A DNA stretch of 64,000 nucleotides from JAFGPL01 sp046485045 (GTDB lineage: Bacteria > Bacteroidota > Bacteroidia > Bacteroidales > UBA10428). Every line of letters starts with the position of its first letter. Within the stretch, counting starts at the first letter, position 1. Location: positions 4,292-68,291 of the forward strand of contig JAWOHT010000028.1 in NCBI GenBank assembly GCA_046485045.1. Direction: 5' to 3'. This document shows positions 17,659-25,941 of this stretch, piece by piece. The translations under genes and the position numbers were made by a program. The notes under the pieces were generated by a model. It was not told the DNA's origin, made no database searches, and was given only the letters and a program-made list of their open reading frames with translations.

Positions 17659-18054
17659 TTATCCCTGTAATTTGAAGAATAGCCCTGCCAGATCAACTAT
17701 TTTTGGCAGGAATATCACGATTCCGGCAATTGCAGCTGCCCCAGCAGCTATTAACACTGCACCGGCTGCCAGGTCTTTTGCCCTTCTGGCCTTTTCGTTG
17801 TAATTTGTGGTTGTAAGATCAACCAACAGCTCAATGGCAGAATTAAATGCTTCTGAAGCCACCACCATCGCGCTTGCCATTGCCAGGATACACCATTCTG
17901 TTTTTGAAATTTTCAAAACAATACCAAAGGCAAAGGCTATTAACATCAACACCATATGCACCAATGCATTTGGCTCCTTTTTCAGCATGTAGTACAATCC
18001 CGAAAATGCATATACGAAGCTTTGTTTTCTCTCTTTAAAATATTTCCTTTTCAT
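17659..18054 (-). CDS. dgkA: Diacylglycerol kinase family protein (DgkA)
   Basis: The 131-residue integral membrane protein has three predicted helices (about 34-50, 55-75 and 98-122). The family signature SEAFNSAIELLVDL at about 65-78 carries the catalytic and Mg-binding glutamates. ARRAKDLAAGAVLIAA follows. The family phosphorylates diacylglycerol or, in many Gram-positive and Bacteroidota members, undecaprenol, so the lipid cannot be fixed here. The N-terminal RKQSFVYAFSGLYYMLKKEPN is typical. It is separated from creD by 123 bases and may be transcribed alone. Confidence 0.88.
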   Translation of the reverse strand: MKRKYFKERKQSFVYAFSGLYYMLKKEPNALVHMVLMLIAFAFGIVLKISKTEWCILAMASAMVVASEAFNSAIELLVDLTTTNYNEKARRAKDLAAGAVLIAAGAAAIAGIVIFLPKIVDLAGLFFKLQG

Positions 18055-18177
18055 TGTATTGTTTTATTAAACAGTCCTGAAGCAATGGCCCCTGTAGTGA
18101 AATTAGATTTACAGAGACATAATTTTCAGAAACCCTCTGCATCAGGGCTGTTTATTTTTCTTAATGATAACATCCAA

Positions 18178-19515
18178 TTAATCAACAGTTTCGCCGTTAC
18201 GAACCGTAACACCTCCATACCAGTTAATTTTTACAGCGAAATACATCACTATGGCCAGTACAATAAACAACCCCACATTACCCAGCAACAACGAATAATC
18301 TGAAAGTTGCAGGATTGTAAACAAAAAGACATATAATGCCGTTAGTACGGCCAGAATTGACAAAGTTGTAATACGGTTACTGAAAACAGAATGTGTGAAA
18401 ACTGTTACCAGAGATATCGTGGCTGCCGACGCAATAAAGAATGCAAGGTTAAAGGCAATATGTTCAGAAAGCGCTATTAACAATGAATAAAATACAACAA
18501 GTGCAACACCAACAAGGAGGTATTGGACTGCATGTATCCGTTTTTTGCTAAATACTTCTGAAAAAAAGAATACCAGAAATGTAAGAGAAATAAAAAGCAG
18601 CGAATATTTCACCGATCGCGTAGCTTTCTGATAGGTATCTACCGGAAATAATAACCTTACCCCGAATTCAGAACCTTCTACATCAAACTCATCTCCTGTC
18701 CACTGCTGAGGATAATTACGGTTAAGCTGTAAAATATTCCATTGTGCCACAAAACCCGTATCTGTGATTTCGTGTTTTTCGGGCAGAAACATACCATCAA
18801 AACTCGGGGTAGCCCAAGCAGATTTTACTTTCACATTCGTTTCTTTACCTAAAGGGATAAAATTCAGATAATGGCTTCCGTTTAGATCAATATTGAAGGA
18901 AAAATTACAGTTTTCACCAAATTTCACCGGGGTTTGTGCGGTAACACCCGATGAAACTATGTCTTTGCTTTTAAGTCCCGGACTAATGTTTACTTCTTTA
19001 CCGCACCAGTCTATCAGAATATTTTTCTTAATACCCCTCATATCGGTAATGCCGATCGTAAGATAGGCTTCATCCCACAGAATATCTTTCTCTTCCACTT
19101 TCCATTCGCTGAAATCAACCGGGTTGAAGAAACCGGCTAAATTAAGTTTGGTATTATAGGCAATTACCTTATAAATTCCTCGGTACCTGATCTCGGGTAT
19201 AAGGTCTCCGTTAACAGTAAGTGCACCGGGTAAAACATGGGCAAAATTTCTGGATGCCCGTACACCCTCTTTGGTCTTAAAATAAGTAAGATAAGGTAAC
19301 GTGAGTACCGGTCCACAGATGGTCTGTGCGTTGCCCCATTTAGAAGTTACCTCCTCAACTGTCTCCCTGTGCCTCATTTCGCGTTCAGCAATCAGATTAT
19401 TAATCATCCCCGAAGGGATTAATAGCAGTAGCGAAAGCAATCCGATTAAGATAAGCTTTAAGGATACCGATCCGGTTATCCGGTTTTTCTGTTTTTCTAA
19501 ATAATTCGTGTCCAT
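18178..19515 (-). CDS. creD: CreD family inner-membrane protein
   Basis: The 445 residues match CreD. A first helix at about 20-38 is followed by ERE(M)RHRETVEEVTSKWGNAQTI and GPVLTLPY, the family's hallmark. A large periplasmic beta domain runs to about 305, with LNLAGFF and SEWKVEEKDILWDEAYLTIGI. Several C-terminal helices (about 305-435) close the protein. In enterobacteria creD belongs to the CreBC regulon and affects envelope integrity and colicin tolerance. The molecular function is unknown. An operator-like motif sits directly upstream (19534-19558), and the winged-helix gene precedes it on the same strand. Confidence 0.9.
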   Translation of the reverse strand: MDTNYLEKQKNRITGSVSLKLILIGLLSLLLLIPSGMINNLIAEREMRHRETVEEVTSKWGNAQTICGPVLTLPYLTYFKTKEGVRASRNFAHVLPGALTVNGDLIPEIRYRGIYKVIAYNTKLNLAGFFNPVDFSEWKVEEKDILWDEAYLTIGITDMRGIKKNILIDWCGKEVNISPGLKSKDIVSSGVTAQTPVKFGENCNFSFNIDLNGSHYLNFIPLGKETNVKVKSAWATPSFDGMFLPEKHEITDTGFVAQWNILQLNRNYPQQWTGDEFDVEGSEFGVRLLFPVDTYQKATRSVKYSLLFISLTFLVFFFSEVFSKKRIHAVQYLLVGVALVVFYSLLIALSEHIAFNLAFFIASAATISLVTVFTHSVFSNRITTLSILAVLTALYVFLFTILQLSDYSLLLGNVGLFIVLAIVMYFAVKINWYGGVTVRNGETVD

Positions 19516-19533
19516 TTTTATTAAATTTGATTA

Positions 19534-19558
19534 TTAAAGTACTTTGTATTTCAAAGCA
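19534..19558 (-). promoter_or_regulatory. Operator-like motif upstream of creD
   Basis: On the plus strand this reads TTAAAGTACTTTG, TA, TTTCAAAGCA. CTTTG and CAAAG form an inverted repeat. The same motif occurs at 20562-20586. It ends 19 bases before the creD ATG. It is a likely binding site of the adjacent winged-helix regulator. Confidence 0.6.
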
Positions 19559-19573
19559 TACAAACAAAAAAAA

Positions 19574-19879
19574 TTATTTCTCTTTCTGGCTTTTCAGCAA
19601 CCTGTCGAGGAAATCGAGGTGTTCTTTAAACGCCTTGCACCCAATTTCGGTAGCTTCGTAGCGTGTATTTGGTTTTTTGCCTATGAATTGCTTGGTCACC
19701 TTTATCAAATTGTTTTTTTCAAGGGCAGAAATATGACTTGAAAGATTTCCATCGGTAATGTCAAGCAGCTCTTTCAGGGTAATGAAATCTACATAATCGT
19801 TCACCATAAGCACCGACATAATGCCCATGCGTACCCTGCTTTCAAAATTTTTATTTAAATTTGATATGATATCCTTCAT
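19574..19879 (-). CDS. Winged-helix transcriptional regulator
   Basis: The 101-residue protein is a single winged helix. It reads RVRMGIMSVLMVND, FITLKELLDITDGNLSSHISALEKNNLI (helix-turn-helix, recognition helix near 45-60), a wing (KQFIGKKPNTRYEATEIG) and a C-terminal dimerisation helix. It fits the MarR/ArsR-like DUF family that Bacteroidota often place before creD. It has no obvious ligand domain. It is the middle gene of membrane protein (19901), regulator, creD, all minus strand, with 21 bases from the first. It probably controls these genes through the two shared motifs. Confidence 0.85.
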   Translation of the reverse strand: MKDIISNLNKNFESRVRMGIMSVLMVNDYVDFITLKELLDITDGNLSSHISALEKNNLIKVTKQFIGKKPNTRYEATEIGCKAFKEHLDFLDRLLKSQKEK

Positions 19880-19900
19880 CTGCTGTTTTTTACAGTCATA

Positions 19901-20551
19901 TTATTTGTTTACGACTACTTCTCTTTCGTATTTCAAATACATTGCTGTTCCATACACAATATGCAGTGCCCCAAATCCAATAGCCCAGATAATTAACCCG
20001 TACCCTATAAAAAAAGAACCGGCGATTCCAAGCGCTATTTCACAAATACCCAGGTAACGGATATCTGGAAGCGTATATTTACTGGCATTTAGCAGCGCCA
20101 GCCCGTAAAAAATAAGGGTGCAAGGGGCTATAAGAAAATAGATATGATGATACAAAAGGATCAGGCAAAAAAGCCCACCTGCTATCAGCGGTATAAAAAG
20201 GTTGATAAGCATTCTTTTGGCTGCACTGTTCCAAACCTGTAAGTTTTTTTTCTTTGCTTTGCGTGTTGTAAAATACACCCCAACAGTTAGGGCCAGCACA
20301 AGCACAATAATGGCATCAAGCACCAGAAAGCCTATTTGTTGTTGTAACTTGAGATGTAACCCGTTGTAAAAATAACGGTTTATATCGAAATAACGCTGGT
20401 CAAATTCAAGGTAAAAAAAAGCAACAGCAGCGCCAATCAGCGCAATCACACCTGCAGATACGCCCGATAATCCACTAAGTGATAAAAACCTGGAGGATTT
20501 TTCCATCAGGCTCCTTATTTCATGCAGACTTTCAAGTTGTTCCCTTTTCAT
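19901..20551 (-). CDS. Multi-pass membrane protein of the creD locus
   Basis: The 216 residues hold about six transmembrane helices (roughly 25-45, 73-92, 107-127, 128-148, 160-178 and 180-200). A short charged start (MKREQLESLHEIRSLMEKSSRFLSLSG) precedes them. I recognise this as the membrane protein usually found with the winged-helix regulator and creD in Bacteroidota, but no function is known. It is the first gene of the unit. A promoter (TTG, 20 bases, TTACTTTG) and the operator-like motif lie in the 60 bases upstream. Confidence 0.75.
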   Translation of the reverse strand: MKREQLESLHEIRSLMEKSSRFLSLSGLSGVSAGVIALIGAAVAFFYLEFDQRYFDINRYFYNGLHLKLQQQIGFLVLDAIIVLVLALTVGVYFTTRKAKKKNLQVWNSAAKRMLINLFIPLIAGGLFCLILLYHHIYFLIAPCTLIFYGLALLNASKYTLPDIRYLGICEIALGIAGSFFIGYGLIIWAIGFGALHIVYGTAMYLKYEREVVVNK

Positions 20552-20561
20552 AATTATTTAA

Positions 20562-20586
20562 TTAAAGTACTTTGCGTTTCAAAGTA
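20562..20586 (-). promoter_or_regulatory. Operator-like motif overlapping the promoter of the creD locus
   Basis: On the plus strand this reads TTAAAGTACTTTG, CG, TTTCAAAGTA, the same motif as 19534-19558 with two differing core bases. On the minus strand it overlaps the -7 element TTACTTTG (20580-20587). A binding protein would therefore block transcription. Confidence 0.65.
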
Positions 20587-20610
20587 ACAAATTATTTTTT
20601 ATATTGCCAA
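20580..20610 (-). promoter_or_regulatory. Promoter of the creD-locus membrane protein and regulator
   Basis: On the minus strand TTG (20608-20610), a 20-base spacer and TTACTTTG (20580-20587, one mismatch to TAnnTTTG) precede the ATG at 20551. Confidence 0.5.
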
Positions 20611-20663
20611 CTTAAATTTTAATTTTTCGGGGTATTTAACATTATTTAAGTTTTAAGGTTGGT

Positions 20664-20671
20664 TATATTTG
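20664..20671 (+). promoter_or_regulatory. Candidate -7 promoter element for nfo
   Basis: TATATTTG, a full match to TAnnTTTG, lies 31 bases before the nfo ATG. The region 17-23 bases upstream has only TTTA. Confidence 0.4.
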
Positions 20672-20702
20672 AAGAGTTTTTAAATCTAACAAACCTGTAA
20701 CC

Positions 20703-21548
20703 ATGAAATACATTGGTGCACATGTAAGCATATCGGGGGGCGTGGAAAATGCTCCTGTAAACGCTAAAAAAATAGGAGCCAGGGCATTCGGGCTATTTGT
20801 CAAAAACCAGCGGCAATGGGGAGCCAAGCCGTATACACAAAAAAATATTGATGATTTTAAAAATAATTGTATAAAACTCGGATATGACCCAAAGCATATC
20901 CTGCCTCACGATAGTTACCTCATTAACCTCGGCCATCCTGAAAAAGAGCCTCTGGAAAAATCGCGTGCCGCTTTTCTCGACGAAATACAGCGTTGTGAGC
21001 AATTGGGTCTTGACCGACTGAATTTTCATCCCGGAAGCCATTTGGGCAAAATATCTGAAGAAGAGTGTCTGAAAACCATTGCCGAATCTTTAAATATGGC
21101 ACTCAGCAAGACCCAATACCTTACCGCGGTAATAGAGAACACTGCCGGGCAAGGCTCAAATATGGGGCATTCCTTTGAACAGATTAAATATATTATAGAC
21201 ATTGTTGAAGACAAAACACGCATAGGAGTTTGCATTGACACCTGCCATTCCTATTCAGCGGGATATGATATAAAAACTGCTGAAGGATTTAAAAATACGT
21301 TTGCAAAATTCGATGAACTAATCGGGTTTAAGTACCTGAAAGGAATTCATCTTAATGACACCAAGAAAGGGTATGGTTCAAGGGTAGACCGTCACGACAG
21401 TCTCGGCAAAGGCATTCTCGGCATTGAACCTTTCAAAATGTTAATGAACGACCCCCGTTTTGACGACATACCCATTATACTGGAAACACCCAACGAAGAT
21501 ATCTGGCCTGAAGAGATCAAGATGTTGTATGGATTTATAAAAACCTGA
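20703..21548 (+). CDS. nfo: Endonuclease IV
   Basis: Nfo cuts DNA at abasic sites and removes 3' blocking groups in base excision repair. The 281 residues form a zinc-dependent TIM barrel. Visible metal-site and family blocks are GAHVSISGGVENAP, FHPGSHLG, VIENTAGQGSNMG, GVCIDTCHSYSAGYD, IHLNDTKKGYGSRVDRHDSLGKG and ILETPNED. All His, Glu and Asp ligands seen in E. coli Nfo appear present. It has its own promoter-like element and is monocistronic, divergent from the creD locus. Confidence 0.96.
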   Translation: MKYIGAHVSISGGVENAPVNAKKIGARAFGLFVKNQRQWGAKPYTQKNIDDFKNNCIKLGYDPKHILPHDSYLINLGHPEKEPLEKSRAAFLDEIQRCEQLGLDRLNFHPGSHLGKISEEECLKTIAESLNMALSKTQYLTAVIENTAGQGSNMGHSFEQIKYIIDIVEDKTRIGVCIDTCHSYSAGYDIKTAEGFKNTFAKFDELIGFKYLKGIHLNDTKKGYGSRVDRHDSLGKGILGIEPFKMLMNDPRFDDIPIILETPNEDIWPEEIKMLYGFIKT

Positions 21549-21581
21549 TTTAGGGACCAGTCCCCTCAACCTCTTCTGAAA

Positions 21582-21611
21582 TTTGAGTTTCACATAAATT
21601 AATTATATTTG
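21582..21611 (+). promoter_or_regulatory. Promoter of araA
   Basis: TTTG (21582-21585), an 18-base spacer and TATATTTG (21604-21611) match the Bacteroidota consensus fully. The start site should be near 21619, inside the open frame but before the ATG at 21648. This settles the araA start. Confidence 0.75.
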
Positions 21612-21647
21612 ATACTATTCTACCAGAAAAATTTAAAAAGTATAAAT

Positions 21648-23153
21648 ATGATAGATCTTAAAAAACTTGAAGTTTGGTTTATAATCGGAAGCCAGGATTT
21701 ATACGGGCCCGAGGTTTTAAAAACAGTTGGTGCACATTCGCAGGAAATGGCAAACTTTCTCAATCAATCGGCCAAAATTCCCGTGAGTATTGTATTCAAA
21801 TCGGTAATGAGGAGCCTCGACGAAGTTACCAATATCTGCATTGAAGCCAATGCTGCCAGGCAATGTATTGGTGTAATTACCTGGTGTCACACTTTCTCGC
21901 CTTCGAAAATGTGGATTAACGGCCTGAAAATTTTAAACAAGCCGCTCCTTCAGTTACATACCCAGTATAACCGTGATCTTCCGTGGGGCGAAATAGATAT
22001 GAATTTTATGAACCTAAACCAGGCTGCTCATGGCGACCGCGAACACGGATTTATTCTAAGCCGCTTGCGCAAAAGCCGGAAAATTGTAGCCGGGTACTGG
22101 AAAGAAGAAGACGTGCAGGAACGAATAGGTATCTGGACCCGCGCTGCAGCCGCCTGGCACGACATGCAGGGTGCAAAAGTTGCACGGTTCGGAGACAATA
22201 TGCGCGAGGTTGCTGTTACCGAAGGCGATAAGGTTGAAGCCCAGATTAAGCTCGGTCTTTCTGTGAATACCTGGCCGGTGGGAGATATCGTAAAAGTTGT
22301 AAATGAAGTGAGCGAAGCTGAAATTGATAAAATCGTCCAGGAATATAATGATTTATACCTGATAGCCGATGCAGGCAAAAAAGGGGGTGCAAAATACGAC
22401 AATGTCCGCTACCAGGCACGCATTGAAGCAGGATTCAATAAATTTCTCGAAGCCGGAAATTTCAAAGCTTTTACAACTACTTTCGAAGATTTGCATGGTT
22501 TAAAACAATTGCCAGGTCTTGCTTCGCAACGATTAATGGCTGCAGGATACGGTTTCGGTGCCGAAGGTGACTGGAAACATGCAGCACTGGTTCGTGCCAT
22601 TAAGGTAATGGGCATTGGTTTAAAAGGCGGATGTACCTTTATGGAAGACTATACCTATCATCTCGATCCGAAAAGCATGAAGGTACTTGGCGCGCATATG
22701 CTCGAGATATGCCCAAGCATAGCCGACGGCAAAGCCAGGCTCGAAGTGCATCCGTTGGGAATTGGAGGAAAAGATGATCCCGCAAGGCTGGTCTTTAATG
22801 TTGCAACAGGCCCGGCAACCCTAACCAGTATGATTGACATGGGAAACCGTTTCAGGATGGTGGTTCACGAAGTTGATTGCGTAGAACCCGATGCTGATCT
22901 GCCAAAATTACCTGTTGCCCGTGCCATGTGGATACCCAAACCTGATATGAATACCGGTGCAACTGCCTGGATATTAACCGGAGGCGCTCATCACAATGCA
23001 TTCAGCCAGGCCACTACAGCAGAATATATCGAAGATTTCTCCGATATGGCCGGTATCGAATTTGTTCACATTAACAAAGACACAAATATTACAAACCTGA
23101 AGAAAGAGTTGCAATGGAATGAAATGTATTACATGCTGGCTAAGGGGTTGTGA
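21648..23153 (+). CDS. araA: L-arabinose isomerase
   Basis: AraA converts L-arabinose to L-ribulose, using Mn2+. With ATG at 21648 the protein has 501 residues, the family size, and opens with the standard MIDLKKLEVWFIIGSQDLYGPE. Other blocks are CHTFSPSKMWI, LLQLHTQYNRDLPWGEIDMNFMN, QAAHGDREHGFI and LMAAGYGFGAEGDWKHAALVRA (catalytic Glu). FMEDYTYHLD, LEVHPLGIGGKDDPARL and the C-terminal GGAHHNAFS (His ligands) follow. The open frame extends 13 codons further up, but the promoter overlaps that part. No other arabinose genes (araB, araD, transporter) are nearby. Confidence 0.96.
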   Translation: MIDLKKLEVWFIIGSQDLYGPEVLKTVGAHSQEMANFLNQSAKIPVSIVFKSVMRSLDEVTNICIEANAARQCIGVITWCHTFSPSKMWINGLKILNKPLLQLHTQYNRDLPWGEIDMNFMNLNQAAHGDREHGFILSRLRKSRKIVAGYWKEEDVQERIGIWTRAAAAWHDMQGAKVARFGDNMREVAVTEGDKVEAQIKLGLSVNTWPVGDIVKVVNEVSEAEIDKIVQEYNDLYLIADAGKKGGAKYDNVRYQARIEAGFNKFLEAGNFKAFTTTFEDLHGLKQLPGLASQRLMAAGYGFGAEGDWKHAALVRAIKVMGIGLKGGCTFMEDYTYHLDPKSMKVLGAHMLEICPSIADGKARLEVHPLGIGGKDDPARLVFNVATGPATLTSMIDMGNRFRMVVHEVDCVEPDADLPKLPVARAMWIPKPDMNTGATAWILTGGAHHNAFSQATTAEYIEDFSDMAGIEFVHINKDTNITNLKKELQWNEMYYMLAKGL

Positions 23154-23229
23154 TAACGATTAAAACGCCAATGACAAGGCTTGCGCTGTTTTTGAAAACA
23201 AGGAGTCCCTCCAGGCGGGCTGGCTGTTT

Positions 23230-24609
23230 TCAGTCATCTCCTGTGGTCTCTTCTGTTGTCTCAGTTTCAATTGGTGGCGCTTCAACTACAGGCAATTCAT
23301 GTACTGATGCATACTTAAACATATCTTCAAATACCTTTCTCCATCCAATCCACATTCCCTGTTCAGAAAGCGATTCGTTATGCCACAAAGAGATAAACAA
23401 TCCGTCAACAGCTTTAATCTCATCAATGACCCTGGAAATATGGCTCATTGCCTGGGTTGCACGCACCCTTAGGTAGTTATGCAATGTAACATCCATAATT
23501 TCAAACGGGTATATGGTAAGGTTTGATTCTGAGTCTTCGATGAGATCATAAAACCTGAAGGGCATGCTTGTACTGGCCCTGAAACCAAGAGCGCTTGCAT
23601 AGCCCATCGAATATTCTTCGCGAATACCAAGCCTTAAGAGTTTACGATAGGTATCTGGCATCTTTAACTGAAGGTAATGCTGCCTGCTTCGCTTAACTTT
23701 TTGCCCGGTGACCTTTGTAAGCCGTTTCCATTCTTTTTCAAGCAGCTCGAAACTTTTATTTGAATTAAAAGAAGGGTGCAATCCTGTTATATGGCCGGCA
23801 TTAATACTTTTAATCAGGTTCTGGTATGCTAACTTCCTGAACGGGACACTGGTGTCATGCCTCCCGTAATCACCCACCAAAAAAAAGTAGATTGATTTGG
23901 TTTTGTATTTATGTTCAACACTGTCAATATAGTCATATGTATCAAAAGGATCTTTGGCTGTGCCCCCCAGGGTTGAAAACCTGCCAAAAAACGAATTCAG
24001 ATCACCCTTAATTAAAGCCTTTATCAATGCACCAATGGTTCTTATTAAGCCTTTGTGTTTAAAAGCAAAAGGATTATCAATATCTATGGAAGAAATAAAT
24101 GAATATTTCACAACCGGGAATTCAAAATCAGGCAACTTAGACCGAAGTTTTGATTTTAATAAAAGAATCCATTTATCAACCAATGGTTCAAGTAGAAATC
24201 CATGCAGGTAAGCAAGGCTCTGAATGGCTTCAAACCTGTCGTACTTATCCCCCGGCATAATGAGATATTCCTCATATCTTGTTAACAGAAAGAAAGATGC
24301 AGAAAAAATATCAAAAGGTAAGTCTGCATTTTCATCGGTCCTGAAAAATATTTTAAGCCCGTCATAATCTGATACCGTAACGACATGGTCCCGTATCCCC
24401 TGCTCATGAAGCATACCATATGGCTTAATCCAGAAAGTATCACCTATACGATGCTCAGTATAACACATTCTGGGGCCTTCGTGTGCATTGTACTCATTAA
24501 TGTCAACAGTAATGCCGAATTCAAGTTTCAAAACGCGGAAAAAAATCTGGGTAAAAATAAAATCTATCCGGCTGGTAAGCTGAGGAGTGTATATCAGAAA
24601 TGTGTCCAT
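23230..24609 (-). CDS. DUF7033/polysaccharide deacetylase-like protein
   Basis: The protein has 459 residues with ATG at 24609. The frame extends 11 codons further, but MDTFLIYTPQLTSRI is the usual beginning. Residues 1-140 form the DUF7033-type N-terminal region (ARRE-like, with SRIDFIFTQIFF and VRDHVVTVSDYDG). A NodB-like deacetylase core follows, recognised by SSIDIDNPFAFKHKG (the two acidic residues), GLHPSFNSN (His/Ser) and the Leu-rich end of the barrel. NodB-like proteins deacetylate polysaccharides. In this Bacteroidota branch the substrate is unknown and some catalytic residues may be altered. No signal peptide is seen. Confidence 0.8.
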   Translation of the reverse strand: MDTFLIYTPQLTSRIDFIFTQIFFRVLKLEFGITVDINEYNAHEGPRMCYTEHRIGDTFWIKPYGMLHEQGIRDHVVTVSDYDGLKIFFRTDENADLPFDIFSASFFLLTRYEEYLIMPGDKYDRFEAIQSLAYLHGFLLEPLVDKWILLLKSKLRSKLPDFEFPVVKYSFISSIDIDNPFAFKHKGLIRTIGALIKALIKGDLNSFFGRFSTLGGTAKDPFDTYDYIDSVEHKYKTKSIYFFLVGDYGRHDTSVPFRKLAYQNLIKSINAGHITGLHPSFNSNKSFELLEKEWKRLTKVTGQKVKRSRQHYLQLKMPDTYRKLLRLGIREEYSMGYASALGFRASTSMPFRFYDLIEDSESNLTIYPFEIMDVTLHNYLRVRATQAMSHISRVIDEIKAVDGLFISLWHNESLSEQGMWIGWRKVFEDMFKYASVHELPVVEAPPIETETTEETTGDD

Positions 24610-24711
24610 TAACAAAAAATTATTACAATGCAATGATAGCAAATTTCTGGAAATACTTTTTCAGGACATGGCATATTATTTCATGTCTGTACAATGTATA
24701 AAATGTGTCAC

Positions 24712-24891
24712 TTACTCCTGATTACCGCCACATTCAACACCACTGCATGAACAACCAGTTTGATTACCGGCAGCCTTGCAACTGCCTATATTGATGCTTT
24801 GGGACCTGCCAAGCAAGAGCTTAATGCCCAATCCTGCAAAAATGATCAACAAGAGGATAAAAGATGCTATAATAACTTTTATAAGTATCAT
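24712..24891 (-). CDS. Small Cys-rich membrane protein (59 aa)
   Basis: ATG at 24891 opens 59 codons ending at TAA 24712. Residues 1-27 are one hydrophobic helix (ILIKVIIASFILLLIIFAGLGIKLLL). The tail holds a cysteine cluster: GSCKAAGNQTGCSCSGVECG, four cysteines within 18 residues. This matches the small 'membrane or secreted protein' type that I know from Bacteroidota, often beside respiratory or ApbE genes. The tail may bind a metal or iron-sulfur centre. It is too short for most gene callers. The neighbouring small gene on the same strand is 50 bases upstream, so they may form an operon. Confidence 0.6.
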   Translation of the reverse strand: MILIKVIIASFILLLIIFAGLGIKLLLGRSQSINIGSCKAAGNQTGCSCSGVECGGNQE

Positions 24892-24941
24892 TAAAATAAA
24901 TTATGTATCAGACAATCTTAACAATTACGACAACAAATGGT

Positions 24942-25172
24942 TCAATTGATTGCCATCTTCATCTCTTTGTAATTGATCCCGGGTTTTTTCCTTATGTTTT
25001 TATGGTTTGACAATTCTTCACACCTTACGCATTTAATTCCCATAGCTTTCATGTTTTTATTGTGGCCAACAGATGTTTCGGGAAATTTTTTTTTCAGAAA
25101 AAAAATATTAAAGCCAATCAAAATGAATGCCATTGAAATAAAAACAAGCGATATCAAAAATAACTTCAGCAT
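24942..25172 (-). CDS. Small membrane protein with FPETSVGHN motif
   Basis: With ATG at 25172 the product has 76 residues, starting MLKLFLISLVFISMAFILIGF, a clear membrane helix. The open frame reaches 25190, but the extra six residues look non-native. A basic linker leads to FPETSVGHNKNMKAMGIKCVRCEE, a conserved Bacteroidota block with two cysteines (IKCVRC). I recall it next to the Cys-rich 59-residue type, as here. The cysteines of both may act together, but the function is unknown. A -7 element (TAATTTTG, 25188-25195 minus) lies just upstream. Confidence 0.6.
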   Translation of the reverse strand: MLKLFLISLVFISMAFILIGFNIFFLKKKFPETSVGHNKNMKAMGIKCVRCEELSNHKNIRKKPGINYKEMKMAIN

Positions 25173-25187
25173 ATAACAAGTTTTATG

Positions 25188-25210
25188 CAAAATTAAAACA
25201 ATTATATTTG
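25188..25210. promoter_or_regulatory. Divergent -7 elements
   Basis: The minus strand carries TAATTTTG at 25188-25195, serving the small membrane genes. The plus strand carries TATATTTG at 25203-25210, which could serve the lipoprotein at 25321. Neither has a clear -33 TTTG. Confidence 0.35.
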
Positions 25211-25320
25211 TTGAGGTGGATGAATATTCTTTTTTCAGAAATTTAAAATATTTTCACACTCCAAAGCAACCATTATCACAACTTTTCATCTTGCTTAATA
25301 AAGTACTAAAACTATATTGA

Positions 25321-25773
25321 ATGAAAACATTAACAATTTGTCTGGTTGCCGCTATTTTATTGTTTGCCTGTGATAAAGAATGCGATCTGTGTTTTACACC
25401 TCCTCCTGATTTTGCATTTAAAATTGTAGACCGGCAATCTGGTGCCAACCTGTTAGATAATGAAGTTTATTGCCCTGATTCAATAAGTCTCTGTTATTTT
25501 GAGAATGAGATTGAAAAAGATATAACACTGGAATTTGCTATCAACCAGTATGACGAAAAACTTATCTATACCAATCAGCTTGGGTGGATTGCCATAAAAG
25601 GGATAACCGGGTTTTACCTCAGACTTGGGCATTTAGATACAGACACCATGTACCTTGATATAAGTGAAATGTCGGACAAGTGTTGTACATGGTTTGAAAC
25701 AAGACACTTCCTGATTAACTCCAAAGCACCTCAATATGACCAGAACACATATGCATACCTCATAGAAAAATAG
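25321..25773 (+). CDS. Lipoprotein of unknown function
   Basis: The 150-residue protein has a lipoprotein signal: hydrophobic residues 5-15 end in LLFAC, so Cys17 is lipidated and the protein is anchored in the outer or inner membrane. Right after it CDKECDLCF brings two further cysteines. The mature part has LTF-like beta segments and a second Cys group (SDKCCTWFETRHF). No family is recognised. It is followed by ruvC after a stretch in which ruvC has its own promoter, so it is probably monocistronic. The surface lysine and acidic content suggest a periplasmic face, but this is a guess. Confidence 0.7.
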   Translation: MKTLTICLVAAILLFACDKECDLCFTPPPDFAFKIVDRQSGANLLDNEVYCPDSISLCYFENEIEKDITLEFAINQYDEKLIYTNQLGWIAIKGITGFYLRLGHLDTDTMYLDISEMSDKCCTWFETRHFLINSKAPQYDQNTYAYLIEK

Positions 25774-25877
25774 GCGGTACCGCAACAGCAAACATTGCTG
25801 TTATTCCCGACAATAACATATTGGTATTTCAGAGGGCATTTTAATACTCGCCTAAATTACCTGCATTGTCAGAAAGG

Positions 25878-25908
25878 TTTGAAATACCGGCAAATTCATT
25901 TAATTTTG
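25878..25908 (+). promoter_or_regulatory. Promoter of ruvC
   Basis: TTTG (25878-25881), 19 bases and TAATTTTG (25901-25908) match the Bacteroidota consensus. The start site near 25915 lies downstream of all earlier in-frame ATG codons but before TTG 25942. Confidence 0.7.
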
Positions 25909-25941
25909 AGGTTTATTAAACCGTCTCAAAACTTAATCTTT

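Noticed and set aside
24973..25176. Plus-strand frame of 67 codons with a hydrophobic stretch
   Set aside because: It is the complement of the small membrane protein gene at 24942-25172, whose FPETSVGHN motif supports the minus strand.
25795..25941. 49-codon N-terminal extension of ruvC
   Set aside because: A consensus promoter lies inside it and no RuvC similarity is seen before ILGIDPG.
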